Assembly: GCF_024171925.1 (NCBI RefSeq)
Contig: NZ_JAMTCO010000015.1
Coordinates: 1 to 64,000, forward strand
Length of the DNA stretch: 64,000 bases
Origin: Actinokineospora diospyrosa
GTDB taxonomy: Bacteria > Actinomycetota > Actinomycetes > Mycobacteriales > Pseudonocardiaceae
Direction of reading: 5' to 3'
Under the pieces are notes generated by a model. It made no database searches. It was not told where the DNA came from and was given only the letters and a program-made list of their open reading frames with translations. A program made the position numbers and the translations under genes. How positions within the stretch are numbered: position 1 is the stretch's first letter; each line of letters begins with the position of its first letter. Positions 25,581 to 33,234 of the stretch are shown here, one piece after another.

Positions 25581-26060
25581 CCTCCGCTCGGCGGCGCCCG
25601 GCCGCCAGCCGGGGAGCCACAGCCAGGCCCTGGGCGAGACGGCGATGTCGTTGCCGCGCAGCAGGACCTCGTGGCACTCCGGCGGCTGGGCGGCGCCGGG
25701 GATCCGGTCGGACAGCAGCACGGCCAGGTTGGCGTCCGGCGCCTCGTCGAGCGCGTCGACCAGCACCGGCGCGGTCAGCAGGTGCCGGACCTCCGGGGTG
25801 CTGCCCTCGTGCAGGGCGACCCGCAGGCGGAGGCGGTCCTGGGTGGCGTTGTGGGCGCGCAGCTCGGTGTCCAGGGCGCGCAGGAAGCGGTCAGCCGGGG
25901 TGGCGGGTGGGCCGAGCACGGCCACGAGGGCGCCCGGCCGCCACTGCGGCGACAGGCCCGCGGCGTCGGCGGCGGCCGTCAGGACCTTCTCGGCGGCGGG
26001 GCAACTGGTTCCCGCGGCGGCCACGCAGAGTCGCCGGGACTCTGCGCCGATCGGTGCCAT
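25521..26060 (-). CDS. degenerate nucleotide-cyclase-like domain protein (179 aa)
   Basis: There are 179 residues. The stretch ELRAHNATQDRLRLRVALHEG, then LLTAPVLVDALDEAPDANLAVLLSDRI, then a strand ending WLWLPGW follows the pattern of the class III cyclase-like domains common in actinobacterial effector proteins (RIRLRVALHAGEV ... LLDAPALR ... LIVSD). The metal-binding Asp residues and the RGDG turn are missing (QWRPGALVAV at that place), so catalysis is unlikely. ATG 26060 has AAAGG upstream. The gene follows the Crp regulator by 55 bp on the same strand and probably shares its transcript. Its 3' end overlaps osmC by 60 bp. Confidence 0.65.
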   Translation of the reverse strand: MAPIGAESRRLCVAAAGTSCPAAEKVLTAAADAAGLSPQWRPGALVAVLGPPATPADRFLRALDTELRAHNATQDRLRLRVALHEGSTPEVRHLLTAPVLVDALDEAPDANLAVLLSDRIPGAAQPPECHEVLLRGNDIAVSPRAWLWLPGWRPGAAERRSGEFDGDRDWVAQGVAHRG

Positions 26061-26115
26061 TGCTTGAGCCTTTCGTGTCGCCTTGGGGGCGATCGACACT
26101 CTCCGGCACTTGAGG

Positions 26116-26832
26116 CTAGGGCACTACGCACGGCGGCGGATTGTCGCCCCAGCCCGCGATCTCCCGGAGCCGGGGCAGGTCGGTGATCCGGATCCGGCGG
26201 TAGGCCTTGCTGATCACCCGGTCCTGCTCCAGGTCGGCGAGCGCCTTCTCGACCGTGCGGTTGGCCAGGCCAGCCATGTAGCCGAGCTCGTGCTGGGTGA
26301 GCTGGATGCGCAGGTCCCAGTGCTCACCCACCTGCTCGCCGTAGAAGCTGGCCAGCTCGACCAGCAGCCTGCCCAGCTTGACCCGGCCGTCCTTGATGGT
26401 GGCGTCGACCCGGCGGCGGTTGGCCCAGCGCAGCCGGGAGCTGATCATCCGGCTCACCTCGATGGCCAGGTCCGGGTACTCCGACATCAGCGCGCGCAAG
26501 CGGTTGCGGTGCACCGAGCGGACCACCACCGCGGTCGCGGCCTGAACCGTCGCCGAGCGTCGGGCCTCGGGGTCGATGGCGCCCATTTCGCCGACCATGT
26601 CCCCGGCGACGCGGATGCCTAAGAGGCTCTTGGTGCCGTTCGCGGTCTCCACGAACACCTTCACCGCGCCTTCCATGATGATGTAGGCGATGTCGCCTTC
26701 CTCATCTTGGCGCAAGAGGTAGTGATTGCGCGGGTAGCGAATCTCGGCGCCCGCCGCTAACAGTGCCGTTCGAGTGCGCTCGGGAAGCGAACCGAGCAAG
26801 GTGGTCAACGGCCAGTCGGAATCTGCACCCAC
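26116..26832 (-). CDS. Crp/Fnr-family transcriptional regulator
   Basis: There are 238 residues. The N-terminal cyclic-nucleotide-binding beta roll (about 15-130) contains RYPRNHYLLRQDEEGDIAYII and VAGDMVGEMGAIDPEARRSATV (in parts). The GEMGAI and RRSATV elements correspond to the phosphate-binding cassette. A long dimer helix follows, then HTH_Crp (about 165-230) with LTQHELGYMAGLANRTVEKALADLEQ. GTG 26832 has GGGAG 5 nt upstream; the longer frame to 26904 lacks one. It is unclear whether it binds cAMP, cGMP or nothing. A degenerate cyclase-like gene follows on the same strand. Confidence 0.88.
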   Translation of the reverse strand: MGADSDWPLTTLLGSLPERTRTALLAAGAEIRYPRNHYLLRQDEEGDIAYIIMEGAVKVFVETANGTKSLLGIRVAGDMVGEMGAIDPEARRSATVQAATAVVVRSVHRNRLRALMSEYPDLAIEVSRMISSRLRWANRRRVDATIKDGRVKLGRLLVELASFYGEQVGEHWDLRIQLTQHELGYMAGLANRTVEKALADLEQDRVISKAYRRIRITDLPRLREIAGWGDNPPPCVVP

Positions 26833-26982
26833 GTCGTCTCCCGTCCGTCGTACGGTCGACGGTAGGAACTCGCGCGCGGGGGTTGCCGAGGCGTTCGGGC
26901 CCAATCACCCCGATGCCGGTCAGGTATCCCGGATCAGCCCACGACGAACGGCGAAGTGTTCTACTGCGAGTAGTCCTTTGTT

Positions 26983-27837
26983 TTACGGCGATTGTGGGAG
27001 CTTCGCCGTCTTACCCCGCACCGATGGCGGTGGGACTACCGGTCCGATGTCACCGTCCGGCGCGTCGTCAAGATCAACTATAACGGGTGCGTGGTCACTA
27101 GGCCCAGTCCCCTTACGCGCCTGGCGATCCACCCAGGCCGCGGCGGCCCTACCGGCGACCGGCGAGCTCGCCAGAATGAGGTCGATCCGCATCCCCAGAT
27201 CTTTGTGGAACATGCCAGCGCGGTAATCCCAGTAGGAGAAGACCCGCTCGGTCGGCCACCTATCGCGGACCACGTCGTGCAATCCAACGCCCATAAGTTC
27301 GGCAAGGGCGGCACGCTCGGGTGGGGTCACGTGCGTGTGGCCTTCATAGGCCGCCGGATCGAAGACATCCGCATCAGTTGGGGCGATGTTTACATCACCG
27401 CACACCATGACCTCTTCGGGACCGGCGGCGACGTTGTCGCGGAGGGCGGCCAACCACGCGAGCTTGTAGTGGTAGTGGTCGGAATCCGGCTCGCGGCCAT
27501 TGGGCACATACACCGAATGCACCCGGATACCACCGCAGGTAGCGGAAACAGCGCGCGCTTCGGGATCTGGGAACCCGGGACCGTCAGGGATGCCGCGCAC
27601 AACGTCTTCTAGACCTACCCGCGAGAGGATCGCCACGCCGTTCCATTGGACCTCACCGTTGAGCGCCACCTCGTACCCGCGCTCAGCGAGCGGACCCACC
27701 AAGAGCGCGGTGAACGCGTCGTCGGCGAGTTTGGTCTCTTGCAGGCACACCACATCAGGCGCCCGCTCGTCGAGCCAGGGCAACAGCCTGGGTAGCCGCT
27801 GCTTCACCGAGTTCACGTTCCAGGTAGCCACGCGCAC
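26983..27837 (-). CDS. xthA: exodeoxyribonuclease III
   Basis: There are 284 residues of the endonuclease/exonuclease/phosphatase fold. It starts MRVATWNVNSVKQRLPRLL. Motifs QETKLADD (metal-binding Glu), YVPNGR, GDVNIAPTD (catalytic Asp-Asn) and the final SDHAPV (His) are all present and in order, as in ExoIII/AP endonucleases of base-excision repair. The C-terminal ~25 residues after SDHAPVIVDLDD are an unconserved Pro/Gly tail. It is divergent from the nitroreductase gene, separated by 52 bp. Confidence 0.95.
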   Translation of the reverse strand: MRVATWNVNSVKQRLPRLLPWLDERAPDVVCLQETKLADDAFTALLVGPLAERGYEVALNGEVQWNGVAILSRVGLEDVVRGIPDGPGFPDPEARAVSATCGGIRVHSVYVPNGREPDSDHYHYKLAWLAALRDNVAAGPEEVMVCGDVNIAPTDADVFDPAAYEGHTHVTPPERAALAELMGVGLHDVVRDRWPTERVFSYWDYRAGMFHKDLGMRIDLILASSPVAGRAAAAWVDRQARKGTGPSDHAPVIVDLDDAPDGDIGPVVPPPSVRGKTAKLPQSP

Positions 27838-27889
27838 GCGGCCAACGTTAGCCCTAGCAAGAAGGCCGTGCGCGAGTACGTTGGCTCGT

Positions 27890-28489
27890 ATGGAGTTCTC
27901 CGAGGTGGTCCGGCGCCGTCGGATGGTGCGCCACTACACAGACCAACCCCTTGCCCCTGAGGTCATCGAGCGCGTCTTGGCCAACGCGCTAAGAGCCCCG
28001 TCCGCGGGCTTCTCCCAAGGCTGGGCGTTCCTGGCTCTTACCGACGCCGAGGATCGCGCCCGCTTCTGGCCGTTCGTACCAACCCGGGTGGAGCAGACAC
28101 CCACGATGCAAGACGCTCCGCTGGTGGTGATCCCGTTGGCGCACAAGATGGCCTACCTCGAGCGCTATGCCGAAGAGGACAAGGGTTGGGTCGACCGCGC
28201 CGAGGCACGGTGGCCCGCCCCTTACTGGCACATCGACACCGGCATGGCAGCACTGCTGATGCTTCTTACCGCCGTCGACGAAGGTCTCGGGGCGTGCTTC
28301 TTCGGCGTGATGCCCGACAACATCGACGGCTTGCGCACCGAGTTCGGCATCCCCGAGGAGTACCACCCCATCGGCGGGCTCACCGTCGGCTACCGCGCAC
28401 CCGACCTACCGCCCCCACCTGCCCGGATAGCCGAACGCAAGCGAACCGTCGCTGACGTCGTCCACCGCGGGCAGTGGGGCAAGCACTAG
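27890..28489 (+). CDS. nitroreductase-family flavoprotein
   Basis: The gene encodes 199 residues of the FMN-binding nitroreductase fold. The N-terminal RRRRMVRHYTDQPL motif and LRAPSAGFSQGW contact the flavin phosphate. GLGACFFGVMPDN and the C-terminal PIGGLTVGYRAPD are also typical. Members reduce nitro compounds, quinones or enamides, or are halves of deazaflavin enzymes (FbiB-like). The natural substrate is unknown. The ATG at 27890 lies 52 bp from the divergent xthA start. Confidence 0.88.
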   Translation: MEFSEVVRRRRMVRHYTDQPLAPEVIERVLANALRAPSAGFSQGWAFLALTDAEDRARFWPFVPTRVEQTPTMQDAPLVVIPLAHKMAYLERYAEEDKGWVDRAEARWPAPYWHIDTGMAALLMLLTAVDEGLGACFFGVMPDNIDGLRTEFGIPEEYHPIGGLTVGYRAPDLPPPPARIAERKRTVADVVHRGQWGKH

Positions 28490-28496
28490 TGGCTCA

Positions 28497-30062
28497 CTAG
28501 TAAGTAAACGTCCCGATGATGTCGTTGACCTGACGGGCGGTCGCGGTAAGAGTCGCGGCCGACCGTTGGGTCGCGGTAGCACCCTCAGCGGTAAGAGCGG
28601 CGCTGCTGGAGATCCCGTCTAGAGACTCACGGATCTGCCCGGTGGTCTGGCTGACCTCGCCGACACTGGCGGCGATGCCCTGGGTGGTGCGGGTCTGCTC
28701 GTCCACCGCGGTGCCGATGCTCTGCTGGCCGTCGTTGATCTGGGTGATCACGCTGCGGATGCCGTCGATCGAGTCGACCGCCTCGCCGGTCATGGTCTGG
28801 ATGACGCTGATCTTGGACTTGACGTTCTCGGTGGCGTGCGCCGTCTCCTGCGCCAGGTCCTTCACCTCGCTGGCGACCACCGCGAAGCCCTTGCCCGCGG
28901 CACCGGCCCTGGCCGCCTCGATGGTGGCGTTGAGCGCGAGCAGGTTGGTCTGCTCGGCGATGGAGGTGATGGCGCGGACGATCTCGTCGATCTCCCGGCT
29001 CGCGGTGCGCAGCCGCTGGACCCCGGTCGCGGTGTCCTCGGCGGCCCGGACGGCCTGCGCGGACACCGACTGGGCGTCGGAACTGGCCCGGGCGACGCTG
29101 TCGACCGAGGACCCGATCTGCGCCGACGCGGCGGCGATCTCGGTGATCGTGCTGGTCACCCGCCCGGCGGACTCGGCGACCTCGTTCGTGCGGGCCAGCG
29201 TCTCCGCGGCCGCGGTACCGAGGCGGCCGGACACCTGGTCCAGGTCGGCACCGGCGGCGAGCAGGGTCGCGGTGCCCTCGCCCATCGAGGTCAGCACCTC
29301 GCTCATCGCGGCGGCGGTCGCGTTGATCGCCTGGGCCATCTCCCCGAGCTCGTCGCCGCGGACCAGGTCGACCCGGGTGGTCAGGTCGCGGGCGGCGATC
29401 GCCTTCAGCCCGCGCACCATGGTCAGCAGCGGACCGCGGATGGTCCGGATCGTCCACGCCGAGATACCGGCGAAGGCCACGGCCGCGGCGAGCGCGCAGA
29501 GCAGGATCAGGGTCAGGTTGGTGGTGCCCGCGTCGTCGGCCTCGGCCCGCTGCTGCTCGACCGCGGCGGAGAGCTCGTCGTCCAGGCCGCCGAGCTTGTC
29601 CTCCAGCTGGGTGAACACGTCGAGGAACGCGGCGACCTCGGCCCTGGCCGCTACCGGGTCGGTCCCGGCGGTGGTGACGATGTGCTGGGCCTTGGCGGTG
29701 TAGTCGAGCACCGCGGCCCGGGTGTCCACGAAGCCAGCGCGCAACGCCTCGGGCGCCCCCGCCGCGGCGGTGTCGAACTTGGCCAGCATGGTCGCGGTGT
29801 GCTCGCTGACCTCGCCCGCGCCGAACTCCTCCAGCTCAGCCGGGGTCTGGGCGCTGATCGCGGCCATCACGTCGCCCCGGATGGCGTCGTGCATCATGTC
29901 GGCGTTCCACTGGGCGCTCATCGCGGCGCTGACCCCCGCCAGGGAGCCGGTGGCATCCGACTGGACCCCGGTCGCGTAGGTGGCGACGCCTGCCATGGCA
30001 CCGAGCGCGACAACGCCGACGCCCGCCATCAGCAGCAGGCGGAAACGGATGCTCAGGCCCAT
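28497..30062 (-). CDS. methyl-accepting chemotaxis protein
   Basis: There are 521 residues. TM1 lies at about 8-32, a helical ligand-binding domain of about 155 residues follows, and TM2 lies near 185-208. A HAMP segment ([23 protein letters not shown]) leads into the long coiled coil with the hairpin tip [18 protein letters not shown] and [16 protein letters not shown] that binds CheA/CheW. Such receptors are uncommon in non-motile actinomycetes, so the organism may have motile spores or use chemosensory signalling otherwise. No cheA, cheW or flagellar gene is in the window. A perfect 10-bp inverted repeat lies upstream (30086-30095 with 30133-30142). Confidence 0.93.
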   Translation of the reverse strand: MGLSIRFRLLLMAGVGVVALGAMAGVATYATGVQSDATGSLAGVSAAMSAQWNADMMHDAIRGDVMAAISAQTPAELEEFGAGEVSEHTATMLAKFDTAAAGAPEALRAGFVDTRAAVLDYTAKAQHIVTTAGTDPVAARAEVAAFLDVFTQLEDKLGGLDDELSAAVEQQRAEADDAGTTNLTLILLCALAAAVAFAGISAWTIRTIRGPLLTMVRGLKAIAARDLTTRVDLVRGDELGEMAQAINATAAAMSEVLTSMGEGTATLLAAGADLDQVSGRLGTAAAETLARTNEVAESAGRVTSTITEIAAASAQIGSSVDSVARASSDAQSVSAQAVRAAEDTATGVQRLRTASREIDEIVRAITSIAEQTNLLALNATIEAARAGAAGKGFAVVASEVKDLAQETAHATENVKSKISVIQTMTGEAVDSIDGIRSVITQINDGQQSIGTAVDEQTRTTQGIAASVGEVSQTTGQIRESLDGISSSAALTAEGATATQRSAATLTATARQVNDIIGTFTY

Positions 30063-30209
30063 GGCACTCCCTCGTCGTACGTGTGCCGGGGGTATTGGCA
30101 CCCGGGAGGGGCAACTGAGACTTGCGCCCGCGATACCCCCGGATGGGGCAGTCCGGGCGGTCTCCAGTACGCGGTACGCCCACTGGCGTCGGGCACGGTG
30201 CGGTGTTCG

Positions 30210-30941
30210 TCAGGACAGCCGGATGAGGGAACCGGACTCGACGGCGACCCACACCGCGCCCCGGTCGTCGACCGCGATGCCGTGCGGTTCGGAGGTCGGG
30301 TCCGGCAGGGGGAACCGCTCGATCGCGCCGTCCGGGGTGATGTGGCCGACGTACCCGGTGGCCCATTCGGTGAACCAGCAGCCGTCCGGTCCCGCCGTGA
30401 TCGCGTGGGGGCGGGCGGCGCGGTCGGGCAGCGGGAACTCGGTGACCGCGCCGTCCGGGGTGATCCGGCCGACCTGGCCCGCGCCGATCTCGACGAACCA
30501 GAGCGCGTCGCCGCGGCGGCAGATGCCGACCGGGGCGGCGTCCGGGGTGGGCAGGGGGAAGGTGGTGGTGACCCCGTCGGTGGTGGTCCGGCCGATGGCG
30601 CCGGTCCGGTTCATGGCGAACCACAGCGCGCCGTCGGGCCCACTGGTGATCATCGCGGGGAAGCTGTCCTCGGGCAGGTCGAACCCGCTGACCTCGCCGT
30701 CGGGGGTGACGCGGCCGATCCTGGCCGGGTTCATCTCGGTGAACCACAGCGCGCCGTCGGGCCCGTCGGTGATCACCGACGGCTGGCCCGCGGCGGTGTG
30801 GTCGGTGTGGTCGCCGTCGGGGGTGATCCGGCCGATCCCGGGGCCGACCACCCTGGTGAACCACAGCGCGCCGTCCGGTCCGGCCGTGATCCCGTAAGGC
30901 GCGCCGCCGACGGGGAACTCGTCGATGTTCACCGGGCCCAC
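30210..30941 (-). CDS. virginiamycin B lyase-like beta-propeller protein
   Basis: The 243-residue product contains six sequence blades of the form ITxGPDGALWFTE...IGRITPDG, the signature of the Vgb (streptogramin lyase) family. From memory, staphylococcal Vgb uses His228, Glu268 and His270. Here PHAI and EPH stand 41 residues apart with Glu two before the second His, a matching arrangement. The protein is shorter than the ~300-residue, seven-bladed Vgb, so either one blade is lost or it closes as six blades. GTG 30941 or 30932 are both possible starts. No signal peptide is seen. It could confer streptogramin-B resistance or act on another lactone. Confidence 0.75.
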   Translation of the reverse strand: MGPVNIDEFPVGGAPYGITAGPDGALWFTRVVGPGIGRITPDGDHTDHTAAGQPSVITDGPDGALWFTEMNPARIGRVTPDGEVSGFDLPEDSFPAMITSGPDGALWFAMNRTGAIGRTTTDGVTTTFPLPTPDAAPVGICRRGDALWFVEIGAGQVGRITPDGAVTEFPLPDRAARPHAITAGPDGCWFTEWATGYVGHITPDGAIERFPLPDPTSEPHGIAVDDRGAVWVAVESGSLIRLS

Positions 30942-30950
30942 CCTGCCAGA

Positions 30951-30989
30951 CAGAGCCGCCAGGCAGAGCCGCCAGGCAGAGCCGCCAGA
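30951..30989. repeat. three tandem copies of a 13-bp unit
   Basis: CAGAGCCGCCAGG is repeated three times in a row; the third copy ends in A. It lies 10 bp upstream of the Vgb-like gene start, so it would sit in its 5' leader or promoter. Slippage could vary the copy number. Confidence 0.85.
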
Positions 30990-30997
30990 CCGGGGGT

Positions 30998-31049
30998 GGC
31001 ACAGAAGCGGAAGGCGGTCGGTGATGAGACACGCGGCCGCTTCTGTGCC
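30998..31049. other. stem-loop with 13-bp perfect arms
   Basis: GGCACAGAAGCGG at 30998-31010 pairs with CCGCTTCTGTGCC at 31037-31049 across a 26-nt loop. A related hairpin sharing GGCACAGAAGC lies at 35380-35425, so this may be a dispersed element. Confidence 0.7.
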
Positions 31050-31287
31050 CGCCTGCCCACGGAAAAGCAGACACGAGAACGGTAGCCCGCTCGCCCGGCC
31101 GCGTTCCCCACCGTTCACACCCCCGCAACGGGTGACCTTCGCCATCATCATTTGTCATAAAGCGCGGCTATATAGCACGAGTGCGCACACGCGCGCGAAA
31201 GAAATGGGAACGGCTATAGCTCCCTGTTGGGTGTCCGCGCGGTTGTCCGGGCTTTACGTTCGGGAAAACGTCCCACAGAGGAGCCCA

Positions 31288-31827
31288 ATGTCCCGCACCC
31301 GGTTCTTCGCCGCGCTCGTCGGCTTGCTCACCGCGTTCACCCTGGCCGCACCGAGCACCGCGACCGCCGACACGCAGCAGACCCTCGTCCGCACGATCTA
31401 CTACGACTCCAGCCGCGCGGCCGAGCTCACCTCGACCGTCGAGGACGCCGTCAAGATCTGGAACGCCGGTGTCACCAGCGTCAAGCTGGTCAAGGGCAGC
31501 GGCGGCATCACCATCACCACCGCGCAGAACGGCTCGGCGCCGGGCACCGCGAGCTGCGTCGGCTGCACCCGCGGCCAGATCTACTTCTACCGCAACCAGA
31601 TCACCAGCTCCGGCGCCAGCAGCCTGCGGGTCGTCGTGCACGAGTTCGGCCACATCCTCAGCCTCAACCACCCGTCGGACATCGGTAACTGCGCCAAGGT
31701 GATGGCGGGCGGGCGTTGCCAGAACGCCCAGCCGAGCAGCGCCGAACTGGCCGCCGTCCAGCGCTTCTGGACCGGTCGGATCGCCGCACCCGCGCCCGCA
31801 CCGCACGAGCACGCCGTCTTCGCCTGA
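31288..31827 (+). CDS. secreted snapalysin-like zinc metalloprotease
   Basis: There are 179 residues with a signal peptide ending near residue 28 (TATA-D). The zinc motif is H118-E-F-G-H122-I-L-S-L-N-H128-P-S-D, followed by the Met-turn-like KVMAGG, two Cys pairs (ASCVGC; NCAKVMAGGRC) and a PSSAELAAVQRFW segment as in snapalysins (M7). Snapalysin has HExxHxxGxxD. Here the Gly is Ser125 and the third ligand is His128, as in most metzincins. ATG 31288 has AGAGGAG upstream. No propeptide is apparent; mature residues start right after the signal. It is likely a small extracellular protease. Confidence 0.85.
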   Translation: MSRTRFFAALVGLLTAFTLAAPSTATADTQQTLVRTIYYDSSRAAELTSTVEDAVKIWNAGVTSVKLVKGSGGITITTAQNGSAPGTASCVGCTRGQIYFYRNQITSSGASSLRVVVHEFGHILSLNHPSDIGNCAKVMAGGRCQNAQPSSAELAAVQRFWTGRIAAPAPAPHEHAVFA

Positions 31828-31847
31828 CACCCCGCTCCCACCACAGG

Positions 31848-32774
31848 TCAGGCGAATCGCGCACGGATGTCCGCCGCGGTCTCCACGCCGCGCAGCACCT
31901 GGTCGTCCGCGACGCGAAGGACGACGGTACGCACCCCGGCCTCGATGTACGGCTCCAACCAGCCGCGCACCCCGGCCGGGGTGCCCGCGTACACGGCCTG
32001 CAACTGCGCGACCGCGTCGAACGGGTAGCCGTACCACCGCTCGACGGTCGTCCGCAGCCGCTGCCGCGCGGTGTCGGCGGAGGCGTCAACGGCGACGGTG
32101 GCGTACAGCCCGGGCACCGGTGGGGCAGCGCGGCCCGCCGCGGCGGCTTGGACGCGGTGCCAGCCCTCGGCGAAGCGGTCCACTGTGGGCGGGTACGGCA
32201 GCCAGCCGTCCGCCAGCTGCCCGACCCGCTCCTCGGCGCGTGCGCCCAACCCGGCGAGCCAGATCGGCGGACCCGACGGCGAGTGCGGCGTCGGGGAGAG
32301 CGCGACGTCGTGGAAGCTGAAGTGGCGACCGACGTGGCTGACCGGCCCACCCCGCGCGGCCCACAGGGCGCGGAGCACGGTGATCGACTCGGTCAGGCGC
32401 TCGCCGCGGCCGCGGAAGGGCACGCCGACGGCGACGAACTGCCGCTCGCTCGCCGGGTCGGCGAACCCGGAGCCGAGGCCGACGACCAAGCGCCCGCGGG
32501 CCAGCGCGTCGAGGGTGGCCAGGCTGTGCGCGAGCAGCACGGGGTTGCGCAGGGCGGCGAGCAGCACCCCGCTGGCGATCGTGATCCGCCGCGTCGTCGC
32601 GGCCAGCGCCGACAGCAGCACCACCGGGTCGGGCAGGCCGTAGACGAGCGGGCTGTCCGGCACCCAGACCGAGTCGAGGCCGAGGTGCTCCGCTTGCCCA
32701 CCCAGCTCCACCAGGGCGTCGAGCCGGCGATCCGCGGTGAAGGTTGGCAGTAGGTAGCCGAAGTCCAGGCGCAT
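31848..32774 (-). CDS. luciferase-like (LLM) F420/flavin-dependent oxidoreductase
   Basis: There are 308 residues of the TIM-barrel bacterial-luciferase family: N-terminal LDFGYLLPTF, then HLGLDSVWVPDS, LATLDALARGRLVVGLGSGF and a C-terminal helical cap. The RGRLVVGLGSG phosphate-contact motif is standard for F420-binding members common in actinomycetes. Whether F420 or FMN is used and what the substrate is cannot be told. It converges on the snapalysin-like gene with 20 bp between stops. It stands alone as a transcription unit, divergent from the ESX cassette at 32941. Confidence 0.85.
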   Translation of the reverse strand: MRLDFGYLLPTFTADRRLDALVELGGQAEHLGLDSVWVPDSPLVYGLPDPVVLLSALAATTRRITIASGVLLAALRNPVLLAHSLATLDALARGRLVVGLGSGFADPASERQFVAVGVPFRGRGERLTESITVLRALWAARGGPVSHVGRHFSFHDVALSPTPHSPSGPPIWLAGLGARAEERVGQLADGWLPYPPTVDRFAEGWHRVQAAAAGRAAPPVPGLYATVAVDASADTARQRLRTTVERWYGYPFDAVAQLQAVYAGTPAGVRGWLEPYIEAGVRTVVLRVADDQVLRGVETAADIRARFA

Positions 32775-32940
32775 TGTGACTCCCTCCTCGGGTCGCCGCC
32801 AACCTGCCCGTCGGCGGGGCGCACGGGCAATTCCCGACGGGGAATGGGCGCCACCGACTACACAGGACAGAGTGCGCCGATCGGGCCTTCCGCCGCACCC
32901 AGAGCAAGTACAGTGCGGCCAAGCTCAGAGGCGGGAGGTC

Positions 32941-33234
32941 ATGGCCGTGGCCGGGTACGGGGTTGAGATCGGTCAGTTGCGGGCCGCTGCGGAGGCGGCG
33001 GGATCGGCCGCGGACCAGGCCAGGGTCGTGCACCCGGGCGCCGGTCTCGGCTCGATCGCGACCGCGTTGCCGGGCGGGGAGGCGGCGAAAGTAGCGCAGA
33101 CCCTGGCCACGACGTTCGACCAGCGCACGGCGGGGTGGGCGGACCAGATCGACCAGTGGAGCGAGTCGGTTTCCTTGTCCGCCAAGACGTACTCCGAGAA
33201 CGAGGCCGCTGCCGAGGGGGCGTTCGGGGGATGA
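32941..33234 (+). CDS. small ESX/WXG100-like partner protein (97 aa)
   Basis: The gene encodes 97 residues in two helical halves. The C-terminal half reads TAGWADQIDQWSESVSLSAKTYSENE, with the Y-x-x-x-[D/E]-type export signal (YSENE) of type VII substrates. There is no signal peptide. A central PGAGLG turn replaces the W-x-G. A GGAGG ribosome site lies 4-5 nt before the ATG. Its stop overlaps the next ATG (ATGA, 33231-33234), which marks it as the obligate partner and co-secretion chaperone of the larger WXG-containing protein downstream. Confidence 0.78.
   Translation: MAVAGYGVEIGQLRAAAEAAGSAADQARVVHPGAGLGSIATALPGGEAAKVAQTLATTFDQRTAGWADQIDQWSESVSLSAKTYSENEAAAEGAFGG

Larger units (their letters stand above)
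30942..31287. other. 346-bp spacer with tandem repeat, hairpin and promoter region
   Basis: The divergent spacer between the Vgb-like gene and the secreted protease holds no gene. It contains three 13-bp tandem copies (30951-30989), a 13-bp stem-loop (30998-31049) and an A+T-richer stretch (31140-31215) with TATATAG-like words that is the likely protease promoter. Confidence 0.6.
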
